Assembly: GCF_017874625.1 (NCBI RefSeq)
Contig: NZ_JAGIKZ010000002.1
Span: forward strand, 356,016-420,015
Source of the DNA: Cytobacillus eiseniae
GTDB taxonomy: Bacteria; Bacillota; Bacilli; Bacillales; Cytobacillaceae
DNA length: 64,000 nucleotides
Direction of reading: 5' to 3'
Both the position numbers and the translations under genes were made by a program. The notes beneath the pieces are model-generated. The model ran no database searches and was not told the DNA's origin. It worked only from the letters and a program-made list of their open reading frames with translations. This document shows, piece by piece, positions 63,810 to 64,000 of the stretch; position 1 is the first letter of the stretch, and each line of letters begins with the position of its first letter.

Positions 63810-64000
63810 ATGGACGCAATGATTGAACGGTGTGCTGGCCTAGATGTGCATCAAGAAACTGTAGTTGCCTGTGTTCTATTCGGTCCTTTAGATAAAAGAC
63901 CGAAAAAAGTAATTGAAACTTTCACAACCACAACCAGTGGTCTCTTGTCTTTAAGTGATTGGTTATCTAGTTTTAAAGTTACTGATGTTGTTATGGAAAG
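63810..64000 (+). mobile_element. IS110-family transposase, N-terminal part (cut by window end)
   Basis: The frame from ATG at 63810, with TGAGGTGATT upstream, is open to the window edge (63 codons). It reads MDAMIERCAGLDVHQETVVA, typical of the IS110 DEDD/RuvC-like transposase N-terminus, where the Asp of GLDVH is the first catalytic acid. The rest, including the Ser-containing Tnp20 domain, lies outside the window. Confidence 0.9.

Noticed and set aside
1..64000. UGA-containing selenoprotein gene in this window
   Set aside because: For genes ending in TGA that I inspected, the downstream frame shows no conserved continuation. A systematic SECIS search was not possible.
1..64000. CRISPR array or known anti-phage system
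   Set aside because: No regularly spaced identical repeats were seen and no Cas or defence-island genes were recognised. SbcCD is the housekeeping nuclease.

Overview
The window reads as chromosome of a low-GC, spore-forming Bacillaceae (Bacillus sensu lato). The evidence is a Spo0E-like phosphatase, the ccdA / CheY-like / ccdC / yneK gene order known from Bacillus subtilis, strong AGGAGG-type ribosome binding sites with many TTG and GTG starts, HemAT, LutABC, DUF2642 and YvrJ proteins, and intergenic repeats of a Bacillaceae type. No plasmid or prophage backbone is seen. The right edge cuts an IS110-family transposase gene.

Layout. 0-4 kb: end of an ABC exporter, a Spo0E-like gene, and the ccd cluster with a roughly 570-bp fold-back (MITE-like) element between ccdC and yneK. 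4-4.8 kb: a selenocysteine tRNA (UCA anticodon, long variable arm) and an unusual HesB/IscA-like protein. 4.9-12.4 kb: an acyl-CoA degradation cluster with sigma-54 promoters, bracketed by two copies of one terminator-like repeat and visibly decaying. The CoA ligase, the sigma-54 activator, a CaiB-type CoA-transferase and a short-chain dehydrogenase are all broken, while a MaoC hydratase, a crotonase and an acyl-CoA dehydrogenase stay open. 12.6-30.4 kb: lutABC, then a 6-deoxyhexose regulon with an ABC sugar importer, oxidoreductase, class II aldolase, rhamnulokinase-type kinase, L-fucose isomerase, ribulokinase, PfkB kinase, bifunctional RhaEW and a DeoR-family regulator. 30.7-36 kb: HemAT and a second chemoreceptor, a holin-like gene, a cassette of tiny genes (DUF1659, DUF2922, YvrJ) and a cold-shock protein. 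36.5-45 kb: sbcDC, a YwaF-like membrane protein, selB, and a LysM-NlpC/P60 wall hydrolase. 45-57 kb: a surface glycan cluster (six glycosyltransferase-like genes, a heparinase II/III-like protein, an epimerase, a nucleotide-sugar dehydrogenase). 57-64 kb: two DUF2642-like proteins, an M42 peptidase, a lipoprotein, a YheO-like regulator with sdaAB-sdaAA, a coiled-coil protein and the start of the IS110 element.

How it fits together. The strongest inference is that lutABC and the deoxyhexose genes form one regulon. The lutA and rhaEW promoters share 27 of 29 bases across the -35/-10 region, including an AAAAACAAACAAA box in the spacer. The same box occurs, in an inverted arrangement and with a perfect cre site nearby, before the ABC importer, and a variant precedes the DeoR regulator. 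This makes biochemical sense: L-fuculose/L-rhamnulose 1-phosphate cleavage yields L-lactaldehyde, RhaEW oxidises it to L-lactate, and LutABC oxidises lactate to pyruvate. A second point is that tRNA-Sec and selB lie about 37.6 kb apart, with selA and selD not in the window and no convincing selenoprotein gene found here.
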